The notes under the pieces are model-generated. The model searched no databases, had not been told where the DNA came from, and worked only from the letters and a program-made list of their open reading frames with translations. A program made the translations under genes and the position numbers. From JAGNHB01 sp964436005 (GTDB taxonomy: Bacteria > Acidobacteriota > JAAYUB01), in the NCBI GenBank assembly GCA_964436005.1, contig CAYTBK010000002.1, positions 1-64,000 on the forward strand: 64,000 nt of DNA, given 5' to 3'. Below, piece by piece: positions 44,287-52,232 of this stretch (the stretch's first letter is position 1; each line of letters begins with the position of its first letter).

Positions 44287-44991
44287 TTACAGGTGGGACA
44301 GGGTGTCCGGTTCCTGCTCCTTTTTCACTTCGAGGCTCTTCTCCAGCACCCGCCGGGCCACGTCCCGCCCGCCCAGCCCGAACGCGATGGCCAGGCCCAG
44401 CATGACCGCCCCGAAGGAGATGGTGAAGGCCGCGGTGACGATGCTGCTGGCGATCTTCAGTTGCTCGAGGGCCATGGCGAACGAAAGAATGGTGACGAGC
44501 CATTTTACCACGAGGCTGATGACGCCGGGAGAGGGGATGCCCGAGTTGACGGCGGCCAGCAGGGCGGCGCGGGACAGGAAGGACCCGGCGAGCGCCCCGA
44601 GGAGCAGGATCAGCAGGGCCGAGCCCACATTGGGCAAGTACAGGACCAGTTCGGTGAAGAACTTCCGGAAGGCCTCGATGCCGGTGGCGCGCAGGCCGGC
44701 CGCCGTGAACAGCAGGAACACGAGCCAGAACACCGCGCGGCCCGCGAGGTCGGAGGGGCGGGTGCGGATGTCGGAACAGGACAGGATGTGCGCGAACCCG
44801 GCGTTGGCGCAGAACCGGTCGAACCGGGTGGCCCGGAGGACCAGCCGCAGCGCCGCGTTGGCCAGCCAGGCCGCGACCCACCCGGCCAGGAAGATCAGCA
44901 GCGCGGCGAGAAGCCCCGGCAGGATGGCCAGGAAACCGTCGCGCAGATTGTCCCAGGTCAGCAGCAGGACGTCCTTGATGGAATTGTTCAT
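44287..44991 (-). CDS. Mechanosensitive-channel-like membrane protein (conserved TM-helix repeats)
   Basis: 234 residues, four or five membrane segments, with two repeats of the short conserved TM helix (PF05552 type: LPGLLAALLIFLAGWVAAWLAN and LPNVGSALLILLLGALAGSFL) and the glycine-rich FGLGGRDVARRVLE typical of that family near its end. It lacks the MscS beta domain. The likely role is solute release on osmotic downshift, by family. ATG 44991 has GGAGGT 8 nt upstream; it overlaps the stop of the glycosyltransferase gene. Confidence 0.8.
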   Translation of the reverse strand: MNNSIKDVLLLTWDNLRDGFLAILPGLLAALLIFLAGWVAAWLANAALRLVLRATRFDRFCANAGFAHILSCSDIRTRPSDLAGRAVFWLVFLLFTAAGLRATGIEAFRKFFTELVLYLPNVGSALLILLLGALAGSFLSRAALLAAVNSGIPSPGVISLVVKWLVTILSFAMALEQLKIASSIVTAAFTISFGAVMLGLAIAFGLGGRDVARRVLEKSLEVKKEQEPDTLSHL

Positions 44992-46271
44992 GTCTCTATA
45001 CCTCCAGAGGTGTTCCACTGTTCCAGGAGACGGGCCTTCGTCTTTTCAAACCGCAGACAGAGGTCTTCCAGGTTCTCCTCGACGGCCCGGGCGTCGGAGT
45101 CGGCGGTTTCCCGGACGAACGAAGCGGTGCGGGCCAGGTACAGGGGCGTCAAGGCGGCCAGGATGTGGTGGCGGGCCATGGCGCCCTGATGGTAGGCCAG
45201 GCCGAAGTCGACGACCGTCCGCACCCACAGGTCCGCGGCGTAGCGGAAATCGCCCCCGGGGCCGGTCGGCAGAGCCATGATGTCGGCCAGGGTGGAAGGC
45301 GCGAGGATCATTTCCCAGACGCTCCGCATTTCGGCCTGGGCGCCGGCGAACCGGGCGATCATCCGCTCGGTGTTCACCGCCACCGGTTCCAGGCCCACGG
45401 CGTGCTCGAACCCGAACAGGGGGACCGGGTGGGATCCCCTGATCGTGGCCCATTGGGCATGGTGCGTGTCCATGAGGCTGAAGACGGAACCCACGACCTG
45501 GGTCAGCATGGCGCTCAGGTCGGCGGCCGGGTCCTTGGCGTCGTGGATCTTGGCCCCCAGAAAGGCCTGGCAGATCCGGAAGCCGTCGGCGATGGCGGTG
45601 GTGGTCATCCAGATGTCGATGCCGAACCGGGCCACGTCGGTGTGCCAGACGTCCTGTTTCAGGAAGTGCTCGGCCAGGCGTCCCGAGATTCCGAAGTCTC
45701 CGCCGATGGGCTGGCGCACGCGCCGCCCGTACAGGGCCCGGGTCAGGGGGTAGACGATGCTGTTGGTGATGGTTCCGTCGTACTTGTGGCGGTGGTAGTA
45801 GGGGGCGGTGAAGTCGTAGCCCTCGCGCAGCAGGGGGCTGAGCAGGAGGTCCATCCATTCGGGCGTGATGCTCCGGAGGTCGGCGTCCACCACGGCGCAG
45901 GCCTTGGCGCCCAGTTCCCGGGCGATGCCGAGGATGGTGCGGATGGCGCTCCCCTTGCCCGGCAGCCCGTGGTAGGGGGTGATGATCCGGTGGATGGGGA
46001 ACAGCGGGTGGGCGATGCACAAGGCCTGGTAGTCGTGGACCGAAGCGTTCCGGGCCAGTTCCGGCGTCCCGTCGGTGGATCCGCCGTCGGAATTGACCAG
46101 GATGCCCCGGCGATCGGGGAAATACTTGGCCAGCCCGGCGTTGATTGCCCGCACCACGTGCCCGATGGTCCCGGCATTGTTGTAGCTCGGGATTCCGACG
46201 ACGATGTCGGCGTGCCCGATCTCCTCGACCTGCTCGCGGGCGTTCAGGGGAAGGGGTGCTCCGGCTTGCAT
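44988..46271 (-). CDS. GT-A glycosyltransferase, probably for glucosyl-/mannosylglucosylglycerate synthesis
   Basis: 427 residues, cytoplasmic. The GT-A fold opens with ADIVVGIPSYNNAGTIGHVV. NSDGGSTDGT, the GKGSAIRTI loop and the metal-binding VDADLRSITPEW follow; the last resembles glucosyl-3-phosphoglycerate synthase/mannosylglycerate synthase families. It is 13 nt after a HAD phosphatase gene that itself overlaps a second glycosyltransferase. That two-GT plus phosphatase set fits synthesis of a glycerate-based compatible solute. I start at ATG 46271 (AAGGAG upstream). Confidence 0.78.
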   Translation of the reverse strand: MQAGAPLPLNAREQVEEIGHADIVVGIPSYNNAGTIGHVVRAINAGLAKYFPDRRGILVNSDGGSTDGTPELARNASVHDYQALCIAHPLFPIHRIITPYHGLPGKGSAIRTILGIARELGAKACAVVDADLRSITPEWMDLLLSPLLREGYDFTAPYYHRHKYDGTITNSIVYPLTRALYGRRVRQPIGGDFGISGRLAEHFLKQDVWHTDVARFGIDIWMTTTAIADGFRICQAFLGAKIHDAKDPAADLSAMLTQVVGSVFSLMDTHHAQWATIRGSHPVPLFGFEHAVGLEPVAVNTERMIARFAGAQAEMRSVWEMILAPSTLADIMALPTGPGGDFRYAADLWVRTVVDFGLAYHQGAMARHHILAALTPLYLARTASFVRETADSDARAVEENLEDLCLRFEKTKARLLEQWNTSGGIET

Positions 46272-46284
46272 GGCGCTTTGCTCC

Positions 46285-47133
46285 TTATGGGTGTTCCAGG
46301 TCCCGAAGGACCCGGGTGACCGCCTCGTTCCAGCCGGCCGGGCCGACGCCTCCGGCGAGGACGGCGCACGGTACGGCACGGACCAGGTCCGGGTGGTGCA
46401 CGCCGCCGGGGCGCTGGACGATGACCGGGACTTCGACGTTTTCCAGCATGGGGATGTCGTTGGGGCTGTCTCCGATCCCCACGGTGGTCATTTCCCCTTC
46501 GCGCGACTGGACGATCCGGGTCAGCAACCGGACCGCCTTCCCCTTGTCGCTGCCTCCGCTCAGGTGGAAGAAGCGGCCGCCACGGCTGACGGACAGGCCC
46601 TCTTCGGTTGCCTTGCTCACCAGGGTCTGGAGCTTTTCCCCTTTGGGCGGATGAATGTAGAAAGGCTCGTCGTACTCCCTGGCCTTGGCCCGGCGGGCCT
46701 GGGCGAGGGTCAGGCCGCACTCGCGGGCGATTTCTTCCGCCGAGAGGTCGTGAAAGCCGACGATGGTCATCTGTTGTTCCTCCCGCATGCGCTCGATGAA
46801 TTCGGTCAGCCGGTGGTAGGGGGTTCCCAGTTCCATCCGGATCCAGTCCCGGCGGTCGCCCTGGCCGGGGGACGGCAGCCCGTACCAGTCGGAGGGGATA
46901 TAGACGGCCCCGCCGTTCTCGACGATGAAAGGGTCCCGGATTCCCAGTTCGTCCAGAAGCGGGAAGGTTTCTTCGTTGGTCTTGCTGGTGCAGGGCACCA
47001 GCAGGCACCCCCGGTCCTGGAGGGCGGCCAGGGCGGGGCGGGCCGCTTCGAAGGAGTAGGTCCGCTCGTCGAGCAGCGTCCCGTCCAGGTCGGTGAAGAC
47101 CGTCAAACGGCACGGCTGGTTACTCAAGGCCAT
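46285..47133 (-). CDS. HAD-IIB sugar-phosphate phosphatase (mannosyl-/glucosyl-3-phosphoglycerate phosphatase type)
   Basis: 282 residues. HAD motif I FTDLDGTLLD (Asp15/Asp17), motif II PCTSKTNEE, motif III lysine in GGSDKGKAV and motif IV GIGDSPNDIPML. The TSKTxxE sequence and length are those of mannosyl-3-phosphoglycerate phosphatase (MPGP). It would remove phosphate from the glycosyl-3-phosphoglycerate made by the neighbouring transferase. Its start overlaps the preceding gene by 14 nt, with GGAGG 6 nt upstream of the ATG. Confidence 0.87.
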   Translation of the reverse strand: MALSNQPCRLTVFTDLDGTLLDERTYSFEAARPALAALQDRGCLLVPCTSKTNEETFPLLDELGIRDPFIVENGGAVYIPSDWYGLPSPGQGDRRDWIRMELGTPYHRLTEFIERMREEQQMTIVGFHDLSAEEIARECGLTLAQARRAKAREYDEPFYIHPPKGEKLQTLVSKATEEGLSVSRGGRFFHLSGGSDKGKAVRLLTRIVQSREGEMTTVGIGDSPNDIPMLENVEVPVIVQRPGGVHHPDLVRAVPCAVLAGGVGPAGWNEAVTRVLRDLEHP

Positions 47134-48334
47134 TGTCCGCCTCCACCGCTTCCCGCAATTCGTCCAGGAATCCGGGCAGGGCCGAGGTGATCCGGTTCCA
47201 GTTCGGGAACAGCGGCTGCCCCAGCGGGTCGTCCAGGAAGGATTCGCTGGCGATGCGCAGGCTGCGGGCGAAGGTTTCCACCGCCACCTCCTCCTCGTGC
47301 CGGTCGAAGAGCAGGCCGTCGATGAGGGCGTCGGCGTGGTAGCGGGTGATGGTGTCCTCCGCCGTCCGGATGTAGGTCACCTGCAGCGTGCGGAAGAGCC
47401 CCGCCGACAACACCGCCCCATCGGCGGAGAGGACCCGGAAGATGGTCTTGGCGATGTCCACGGCCATCTTCATGAGCCCCTTGGTGGGGTCTTCGGGGGA
47501 AAGCGCCTGGTGCTTGTGCTCGTAGCTCCGGCACAGTTCCGCCTGGCAGACCCGCTTCACGGAACAGTTGCGGAACACCTCGGCCAGCACGCCCACCTCG
47601 AGGCCCCAGTCCCCGGGGATCCGGTTGACGCGGGCCAGGTCGGCGCGCATGGCGAATTCGCCGGCCAGGGGATAGCGGAAGCTGTCCAGGAAGTCCAGGA
47701 AGGGCAGGTGGCCGAGGACCTTCTGCAAGGAGCGGATCAGGGGCGTCATGAGCAGGCGGGTCACCCGGCCGTGCATGCGGTCGGTCACGCGGGCGTAGTA
47801 GCCCTTGCAGAACTCGAAGTTGATGTTGGGGTTGGTGACCGGAAAGCAGAGCCTGGCCAGCAACTCCCGGTCGTAGGTGAGCACGTCGCAGTCGTGCAGG
47901 GCGATGACTTCGCACTTGCAGTCGGCCAGGACGAAACCGTAGGCCAGCCAGCAGGAGCGGCCCTTGCCGTTATCCCCGATGGGCAGGCCGTTTTCCCGCA
48001 GCTTCTGGTACAGGTGCTGCACCCGGGGCCCGCTGTTCCAGACGAACCGGACCTCCTGCGGCATGCCGTCCAGCATGGCCCGGGCGTGGTCGTACTGCTC
48101 CCGGTCCGCCCCGTCCAGGGTGACGACGATCTGCTTCAGGTAGGGGACTTCCTTGAGTTCGGCGATGATTTTCGGCAGGGCTGCGCCCTCGAACTCCCGG
48201 AAGAGGGCGGGCAGGACCAGGGCGACTGGGCGCTGCCGGGAATAGATAGCCAGCTGCTGCTCCAGTTCTTCGTGGCCCTTCTCGACGAGGCGGTGCAGGG
48301 TGGCGACGATGCCGGTCTGGTAGAAATCGGACAT
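47120..48334 (-). CDS. Glucosyl-3-phosphoglycerate synthase-like glycosyltransferase (GT81 type)
   Basis: 404 residues. ALVLPALFREFEGAALPKII and IVVTLDGADREQY start a GT-A fold, with the metal site ALHDCDVLTYDRE. Distinctive segments (NFEFCKGYYARVTDRM, LAGEFAMRADLARVNRIPGDWGLEVGVLAEVF) match my memory of GpgS, which joins glucose from an NDP-glucose to 3-phosphoglycerate. It is the first gene of the eight-gene minus-strand operon ending at 38122. It starts with ATG 48334 after an AAGGAGG ribosome-binding site. The family name is fairly firm; the exact sugar is not. Confidence 0.8.
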   Translation of the reverse strand: MSDFYQTGIVATLHRLVEKGHEELEQQLAIYSRQRPVALVLPALFREFEGAALPKIIAELKEVPYLKQIVVTLDGADREQYDHARAMLDGMPQEVRFVWNSGPRVQHLYQKLRENGLPIGDNGKGRSCWLAYGFVLADCKCEVIALHDCDVLTYDRELLARLCFPVTNPNINFEFCKGYYARVTDRMHGRVTRLLMTPLIRSLQKVLGHLPFLDFLDSFRYPLAGEFAMRADLARVNRIPGDWGLEVGVLAEVFRNCSVKRVCQAELCRSYEHKHQALSPEDPTKGLMKMAVDIAKTIFRVLSADGAVLSAGLFRTLQVTYIRTAEDTITRYHADALIDGLLFDRHEEEVAVETFARSLRIASESFLDDPLGQPLFPNWNRITSALPGFLDELREAVEADNGLE

Positions 48335-48344
48335 GACGACCTCC

Positions 48345-48512
48345 TTATGGTTCGGGTTGGGGGGAGAAGGGAGACCGGTCGCGGGGCATCGACGGCCGCA
48401 AGGCGGCCGGAAGAGCCGGTCTTTCCGGATGCTCGACGTTCGGGAAGCTTGTCGGGCGAAGGGGCTGGATGCACGGCCCGATGTCGTTGTAGTGGCTGCT
48501 GCGGTTGGGCAT
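48345..48512 (-). CDS. Possible 55-residue leader ORF ahead of the osmolyte operon
   Basis: An ATG at 48512 with CGGAG a few nt upstream opens a 55-codon frame that stops 10 nt before the GpgS-like gene. The product (MPNRSSHYNDIG..., Pro/Arg-rich end) resembles nothing I know. It lies in the 329-bp gap between tetR and the operon, which also holds the 20-bp word TCCGGATGGCGGCCCGACCA (48599-48618). It could be chance. Confidence 0.22.
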   Translation of the reverse strand: MPNRSSHYNDIGPCIQPLRPTSFPNVEHPERPALPAALRPSMPRDRSPFSPQPEP

Positions 48513-48663
48513 GGCGCACTCCGGATGAGCGCCCGGCCGCGGAGGCGTGTCGCCCCCGCGGGGAAGCCCGGCGCGTTGCCGCACCGGTGCTGGGCGCGTC
48601 CGGATGGCGGCCCGACCATCCGACTGGTCCTGCAGCGTCGTCGACGCCGCACCCGTCAGGTTG

Positions 48664-49311
48664 TCAAGACCGGGGGGGCGGTGCCTGGGTGACCGGCTTC
48701 CCCGGCGCGGGGTTTTCCGTATCCTCGTTTCCGGCCAGGCCCCGGGTGGCGATCCGCCAGGTGAGTTCGGGATCGAGGCGGAGGCCGGCGGCGAAGGCGA
48801 ACGAGCGGTGCCCGGCGATGAGGCCGACCAGGGCGGCCGCCGCTTGCAGCGCTTCCCCGGCCCGCTGGCTCGCCGTGCCGTCTCCGTCGGGCAGAAGGTC
48901 GGCGACTCGCTGAAGGTGATCCTGGAAGGCGGCCTGCAGGGCCGTCGACGATTCGGGTTCCAGCAGGAGCAGTCCCCGGGCCTGGTGGAACAGCAGGGCG
49001 TAGTCGGGGCACGCTTCCCAGAAGGCCTGGTGTCCCTCCACGATGGCCCGGATCCGGGCCGCCCCGGGGGGCAGTGCGCGGGCGGCGGCGAGGTGTTCCT
49101 GCGAGAACCTTTCGGTGGCCTGGTGCAGCAGGACCGCGATGAGGTCCGACTTGGACGCGAAATAATTGTAGAAAGCGCCCTTGCCGATGTCCGCGCCCTC
49201 GGTGATGTCCTCGATGCGCGTGGTGTAGATGCCCTGGACGGCGAAGATCCTCAACGCGGCTTCCAGCAGTCTTTTCCGGGTGTTTTCTTTTTTGCGATCC
49301 CTTCTGTCCAT
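48664..49311 (-). CDS. TetR-family transcriptional regulator
   Basis: 215 residues. The N-terminal helix-turn-helix (TRKRLLEAALRIFAVQGIYTTRIEDI ... GKGAFYNYFASKSDLIAVLL) is a clean TetR domain; the C-terminal ligand domain is generic, with a Pro-rich tail. It points the same way as the osmolyte operon 330 nt downstream and may control it, itself, or the small membrane-protein gene upstream. The ATG has no ideal ribosome-binding site (GAGGGTCAGTC precedes it). Confidence 0.92.
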   Translation of the reverse strand: MDRRDRKKENTRKRLLEAALRIFAVQGIYTTRIEDITEGADIGKGAFYNYFASKSDLIAVLLHQATERFSQEHLAAARALPPGAARIRAIVEGHQAFWEACPDYALLFHQARGLLLLEPESSTALQAAFQDHLQRVADLLPDGDGTASQRAGEALQAAAALVGLIAGHRSFAFAAGLRLDPELTWRIATRGLAGNEDTENPAPGKPVTQAPPPRS

Positions 49312-49314
49312 GAC

Positions 49315-49340
49315 TGACCCTCAAAAGTGACTAAAGGTCA
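49315..49340. promoter_or_regulatory. Possible TetR operator just upstream of tetR
   Basis: TGACC (49315-49319) and GGTCA (49336-49340) form an inverted pair, with a further TGACT at 49328-49332 and GACC at 49346-49349. The clustered TGAC/GTCA half-sites next to the start codon and in an A+T-rich stretch suit autoregulation. Pattern evidence only. Confidence 0.3.
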
Positions 49341-49410
49341 AATACGACCAAAATATTATCCGGTTGCACGGTATTTTGGGAAAAGTGGAAAGAGGGAACT
49401 GCCGTCAGGC

Positions 49411-49608
49411 TCATGGGCGTCGCTTGGCCTTGCCCGCGGGGCGCTCCTTCGGGCCGGGGACGTCTTCCGAAACGGAATCCGGGGCAGGTGGGGGGGCGGT
49501 ATCTTCCGCTTCCCGTTTCTCGTTCTGCTTGCTGTTCCTGGCCAGGAAAAACACGAAACCCAAAAAAGCGGCGAGAAGGACCAGACCGGCAATCTGTTCG
49601 GCAGACAT
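49411..49608 (-). CDS. Small single-pass membrane protein
   Basis: 65 residues. One transmembrane helix at about 6-23 (IAGLVLLAAFLGFVFFLA) is followed by a charged, then Pro-rich, then basic cytoplasmic-type tail (GPKERPAGKAKRRP). AGGAGG sits 6 nt before the ATG at 49608, a far better signal than in the longer frame that runs through it. Function unknown; next to tetR, same strand. Confidence 0.65.
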   Translation of the reverse strand: MSAEQIAGLVLLAAFLGFVFFLARNSKQNEKREAEDTAPPPAPDSVSEDVPGPKERPAGKAKRRP

Positions 49609-50136
49609 GGGGAACCTCCTGGAATCGCAGGGCCTGGCGGCGTGCGCCGCGACCCGCGGGATGAAGTGATGGGGCGGGAAAATGTAGCGTTCTGGCCGAC
49701 AATGTCGATCACGACCCGGTCGGCTTCGATGGGGACCGCTGGAGGAACGGGTGACCGCACTGGCACGCGTTGCGTGCGCTTGCGGAATCGGGGGGGCTTG
49801 CGCAAACGGGTCGAAAGGGGCACGATACCTCCGTAACGACGACCCGTTTGTGAGTCCGGTGCGGTGGGGGCACGGGAGACGGATCGCCTCCGGATGGCGG
49901 CCCGACCAACCGTGGGTTCCTGTGACGCCCGGCAGGCGGTCACACCCTTTCCGAACTGTCTGGTCAAAACTCCATGCGGGAACGCATGCCTCTTCATTCT
50001 CCATCGGGCTGGTGCCCTTGTCAATTCGGTTTTGCCGGTTTCATGACCGGAAGAGGCGGTGATCCGGGTGCGGTGGCCCCGTCGGAACCAGGTCCGGAAA
50101 CCCGGGCGGCGGCGAGTTGCAGTAATATTGAAACAG
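49609..50136. other. Gene-free intergenic stretch with short inverted repeats
   Basis: No credible gene. It contains GCACGC-GTT-GCGTGC (49763-49777), a second copy of TCCGGATGGCGGCCCGACCA (49889-49908; first copy 48599-48618) and CATGCG-GGAA-CGCATG (49973-49988). It separates the tetR-side genes from the DUF4431 gene. Confidence 0.6.
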
Positions 50137-50165
50137 TTGACATTGAGGCGCACGCGGTCTATGCT
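50137..50165 (+). promoter_or_regulatory. Promoter of the DUF4431 gene
   Basis: TTGACA (50137-50142), 17-bp spacer, TATGCT (50160-50165). The start codon is 66 nt downstream of the -10. Confidence 0.65.
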
Positions 50166-50230
50166 CGGGCCGGTTTGTGCGTGACGCCCGGGCGGGCGTT
50201 CGGAAACCCGGAATGAACGAGGAGGGGGAA

Positions 50231-50668
50231 ATGGATCTTTTCGCCAGACGCACATTTCTTTCGGGCCCGGGGCGCCTGCTGCCCCTGCTCGCCGCGGCCT
50301 TCTTCCTGGCCGGCTTCTGCCCGGCCGGCGGGGCGGGGCCCCTCACCTACAACACCGACTGCTCCCTGGAAGGGAAGCTGGTGACCGCGACGGCCGACGC
50401 GTCCGACACCTGGGACGAGAAGCCCCACGACTTCCCGGCCCTGGCGCTGGAAACACCGGTCTCGGTGGCGGGCGACCCCAGCGACGAGTTCGGCGACCCG
50501 GAGTCCGGCGTCAAGACCGTCCAGTTGGTCCTCACGCCTCCCCTGATGAAGCAATTCAAGAGCCTGAAGGGCCGGACGGTCGCTCTCCGGGGCAAGCTCT
50601 TCCACGCCCAGACGGGGCACCACTTCACCCCCGTCCTGATGGAAGTGGAATCCATCAGCCTCCGCTAG
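50231..50668 (+). CDS. DUF4431 family exported protein
   Basis: 145 residues with a signal peptide (about 1-36). The mature part (CSLEGKLVTAT, VQLVLTPPLMKQFKSLKGRTVALRGKLFHAQTGHHFTPVLMEVESI) matches what I recall of DUF4431, a small OB-fold-like secreted domain of unknown function whose end features TGHH-TPVL. GGAGGGGG stands 5 nt before the ATG. Followed 13 nt later by a zinc-ribbon gene. Confidence 0.8.
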   Translation: MDLFARRTFLSGPGRLLPLLAAAFFLAGFCPAGGAGPLTYNTDCSLEGKLVTATADASDTWDEKPHDFPALALETPVSVAGDPSDEFGDPESGVKTVQLVLTPPLMKQFKSLKGRTVALRGKLFHAQTGHHFTPVLMEVESISLR

Positions 50669-50681
50669 GGAAGAAAGCCGC

Positions 50682-50900
50682 ATGACCTGCTGCCCGCATT
50701 GCACCACCCCCATCGGCAAGCGCCAGCGCGCCTGCGTCGTCTGCGGCGCCCCGGCCGGCCTGGACGCCGGGGCGGGCCAGGACGCCCTGTCCCCCGACCC
50801 GCACCAGTTCCCCCGGATGCCCCTGTGGGCCCTCTTCCTCGGCGTCGTCTTCGTGCTCGGCGCGACGGCTTCGGGAATCCTGCTCTTCGCCGGCCGGTAG
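50682..50900 (+). CDS. Small zinc-ribbon membrane protein
   Basis: 72 residues. An N-terminal four-cysteine ribbon (CPHC at 4-7 and CVVC near 18-21) is followed by a single transmembrane helix (about 48-68). Such proteins are common and uncharacterised. Probably co-transcribed with the DUF4431 gene. Confidence 0.65.
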   Translation: MTCCPHCTTPIGKRQRACVVCGAPAGLDAGAGQDALSPDPHQFPRMPLWALFLGVVFVLGATASGILLFAGR

Positions 50901-51233
50901 CGCCAGGCCGCCGGCTGCTGTAGGCGCCTTGTGCCACAAGGCGCACCTCCGTTCCCTGATTTCGAGCCAGTCGTACCCCGAACTCGGATTGCCGGCCTCG
51001 GGGGCGCCTTGCATCGCAAGGCGCCTATCGCCGAGAACAGGCCGCCGGCAAATCTCCCTCCCGAATTTTCAACGCCAAGGCGCAAGGCCGCCAGGGCGCA
51101 ACGAAAGCCAGAAAGCGCGACCGCAAACCACGGGGTGGACGTCCATCCTTGGCCACTGATTCAGAAAACGAGCATTTCGTGAACTGCTTGTGCTTGCGTT
51201 GGGCCTCTTTCCAGGATTTTCCGGGGGCTCTCG
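50901..51233. repeat. Palindrome-rich intergenic region with GCGCCTT hairpins
   Basis: Gap between converging genes, no gene seen. It holds two near-perfect hairpins, GCGCCTTGTG-C-CACAAGGCGC (50924-50944) and GGCGCCTTGC-ATC-GCAAGGCGCC (51003-51025), and a degenerate CGCCAAGGCGCAAGG array (51071-51107). A third member of the hairpin family is at 62010-62030. The first hairpin lies 24 nt after a stop codon, but none has a T-run. Confidence 0.75.
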
Positions 51234-52232
51234 TCACAGGGGGTGCACGGCGTGGGTCTTGAAGCAGGCGTACAGTTCGTCGCCCACGCCCCAGCCGTGC
51301 TCCCGCAGCGAGTGCAGGGAGATCCGGGCGGTGAGCGGCAGGCCGCAGTCCAGCGTGACGTCGGCGTGGGCGCCCGAGAGGGCGATGGAGACGATGCGCC
51401 CCCGGAGCCGGTTGCGCATGCTGGAGTCCTCGGGACGGGCGGTCAGGGCGATGCCGGAGGGCGGGATGTGGATGGCCGCCGGCGCCAACCCCTCGGGCTG
51501 GATCTCCAGTTCCACGTCCCCGGTGAGGAAGTAGGCGTTCCCGTCCCGGTGGACGGCGGCGCCCCGGAAGATGTTGACCGGATTGAAGGGAATCAGGCGC
51601 CCGTCCTCGATGCGCAGGATGCGCCCGGCGTGGAGCAGCGCCTCCCCGTCCTGGTGGGTGGTGTACACCGTCGACAGCCGGGCGTCGCCGCGGCGCGCTT
51701 GCAGGACCTGCCCGATGCGGGCGCGGCCGTCGGGGTCGACGCCGGCGAAGGGCTCGTCCAGCAGCAGCACCTCCGGCCGGGCGAACAGGACCCGGGCCAG
51801 GGCGGCCAGCCGGCTCTCCCCCACGGAGAGCTCGCGGGCCCGGCGCGTGGCCAGGTGCGCGATGCCCAGGGCTTCCAGGGCTTCCCGGCAGCGGGCCGCC
51901 GCTTCCGCCGGGTGCAGGCCCAGGGCCCGGGCGGACAGGCGGACGTTGGCGGCCACCGTGCCGCGGAACAGGCGCGGGTCCTGGCGGAGCAGGAACACCC
52001 GGTCCGGGTGGTTGCCGCGGGCGAACATACTTTCCCGGGGCTCCCCGCCGTAGCACAGTTCCCCCGAAAACTCGGTGGCCAGGCCGGCCAGGGCGCGCAG
52101 GAAAGTGGTCTTCCCGGAGCCGTTGTCCCCGAGGATGGCCACGGCGCACCCGGCTTCCAGCCCGAGGAGGTCGGTGCGGAACAGCTCGGCTTCGCCCCGG
52201 CGCAGCCGGAAATCCTTCAGGACGATGTCCAT
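51234..52232 (-). CDS. Tungstate/molybdate ABC transporter ATP-binding protein
   Basis: 332 residues. ABC ATPase with Walker A LGDNGSGKTTFL, Q-loop LLRQDPRLF, a signature variant LSVGESRLAAL (usual LSGGQ; here SVGES), Walker B VLLLDEPFAGVD and H-loop TTHQD. The C-terminal ~110 residues form a TOBE/Mop-like domain that senses oxyanion (AIHIPPSGIALTARPEDSS and on). With the TupB-like permease it should import tungstate or molybdate. The ATG at 52232 overlaps the permease gene by 16 nt. Confidence 0.87.
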   Translation of the reverse strand: MDIVLKDFRLRRGEAELFRTDLLGLEAGCAVAILGDNGSGKTTFLRALAGLATEFSGELCYGGEPRESMFARGNHPDRVFLLRQDPRLFRGTVAANVRLSARALGLHPAEAAARCREALEALGIAHLATRRARELSVGESRLAALARVLFARPEVLLLDEPFAGVDPDGRARIGQVLQARRGDARLSTVYTTHQDGEALLHAGRILRIEDGRLIPFNPVNIFRGAAVHRDGNAYFLTGDVELEIQPEGLAPAAIHIPPSGIALTARPEDSSMRNRLRGRIVSIALSGAHADVTLDCGLPLTARISLHSLREHGWGVGDELYACFKTHAVHPL

